In this document: positions 5,746 to 5,916 of the stretch, piece after piece | Layout of the letters: each line of letters opens with the position of its first letter | How positions within the stretch are numbered: position 1 is the stretch's first letter | NCBI GenBank assembly: GCA_902478935.1 | Contig: CABSMV010000109.1 | Span: 1 to 5,916 of the forward strand | Source: an uncultured Collinsella sp. | GTDB taxonomy: Bacteria; Actinomycetota; Coriobacteriia; Coriobacteriales; Coriobacteriaceae | Length of the DNA: 5,916 bases | Direction: 5' to 3' | Notes under the pieces: model-generated | Seen by the model: only the letters and a program-made list of their open reading frames with translations | Database searches by the model: none | Told to the model about the DNA's origin: nothing | Program-made: the position numbers and the translations under genes

Positions 5746-5916
5746 CTAGAGCGTGTGGCCGTAGGCGTTGGCGGCCTTGATGGCGGCGGCGAATTTTTCG
5801 TCCGTGAAGGGCTCAGGGTTGCCCTGCTTCCACTCATTGGTGGCGTGAGCATATTCGCACAGGGCGGGGATGTCGGCCTCGGAAAGTCCGACCTGCTCAA
5901 GTGTAACGGGCAGGCC
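5746..5916 (-). CDS. Iron-containing alcohol/glycerol dehydrogenase-like, C-terminal end (partial)
   Basis: The last 56 codons of a - strand gene enter from the right edge and stop at TAG (5748-5746); a second in-frame TAG follows two codons later. The fragment starts GLPVTLEQVGLSEADIPALC and ends in FTDEKFAAAIKAANAYGHTL. A GLPxTLxxlG segment followed by a helical tail ending in a vt-e-v-aAi-aAda-G pattern is the usual C-terminus of GldA-type iron-containing alcohol dehydrogenases, which oxidise glycerol or related polyols with NAD+. The metal-binding histidines and the nucleotide-binding domain lie outside the window, so the substrate and the exact subfamily cannot be decided. The gene converges on DUF523 and shares its terminator. 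No start codon is in view, so this frame is recognised only by its protein sequence. Confidence 0.7.
   Translation of the reverse strand, partial: GLPVTLEQVGLSEADIPALCEYAHATNEWKQGNPEPFTDEKFAAAIKAANAYGHTL

Noticed and set aside
5740..5749. Ten-base palindrome CTAGGCCTAG after the dehydrogenase stop
   Set aside because: It is explained by two nearby TAG stops around GCC; there is no other sign of function.
5664..5900. - strand open frame of 78 codons at the right edge
   Set aside because: It is out of frame with the dehydrogenase C-terminus, runs through the terminator hairpin and is Pro/Ser-rich without a pattern.

Overview
The window carries four complete protein genes, two genes cut by the window edges and one decayed gene. 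The GC-rich codon choice, GTG start use and gene content suggest a high-GC Gram-positive gut anaerobe of the Coriobacteriia, most like Collinsella. That placement is inferred from the look of the proteins; no search was run.

Left part (1-2843, all + strand): the C-terminal two thirds of dihydrofolate reductase (folA) is followed by a hairpin. Next come a complete SpoU/TrmH-family RNA 2'-O-methyltransferase and a 449-residue MATE-family multidrug/Na+ exporter. Spacers of about 110 and 124 bases separate these genes, so each may have its own promoter.

Middle part (2844-3253): a long imperfect inverted repeat closes the MATE gene. On the - strand lies the wreck of a corrinoid adenosyltransferase gene (cobO/btuR type). 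The start with its Walker A motif and the last third of the protein are both recognisable. The centre is missing and the two pieces are in different reading frames. Upstream of it, facing ftsH, is a perfect 14-bp palindrome that reads as a -10 element on both strands.

Right part (3254-5916): ftsH encodes a complete membrane AAA+ zinc protease with every catalytic motif present, and it ends in a strong intrinsic terminator. A complete DUF523 protein (TudS-like, probable iron-sulfur desulfidase) begins only 17 bases after that terminator's U-tract. A 16-bp bidirectional terminator then separates it from the C-terminal end of an iron-containing alcohol/glycerol dehydrogenase-like gene that enters from the right on the - strand.

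The genes do not form one pathway. They are housekeeping functions (folate reduction, RNA modification, membrane proteolysis) beside efflux, a lost B12 step and a small desulfidase-like enzyme. I see no CRISPR array, tRNA, rRNA, insertion sequence or phage gene, and no convincing undescribed multi-gene system. The points most worth a second look are the cobO remnant, the symmetric palindrome at the cobO/ftsH divergent region, the long hairpin at 2852-2919, and the DUF523 gene tucked behind a terminator.
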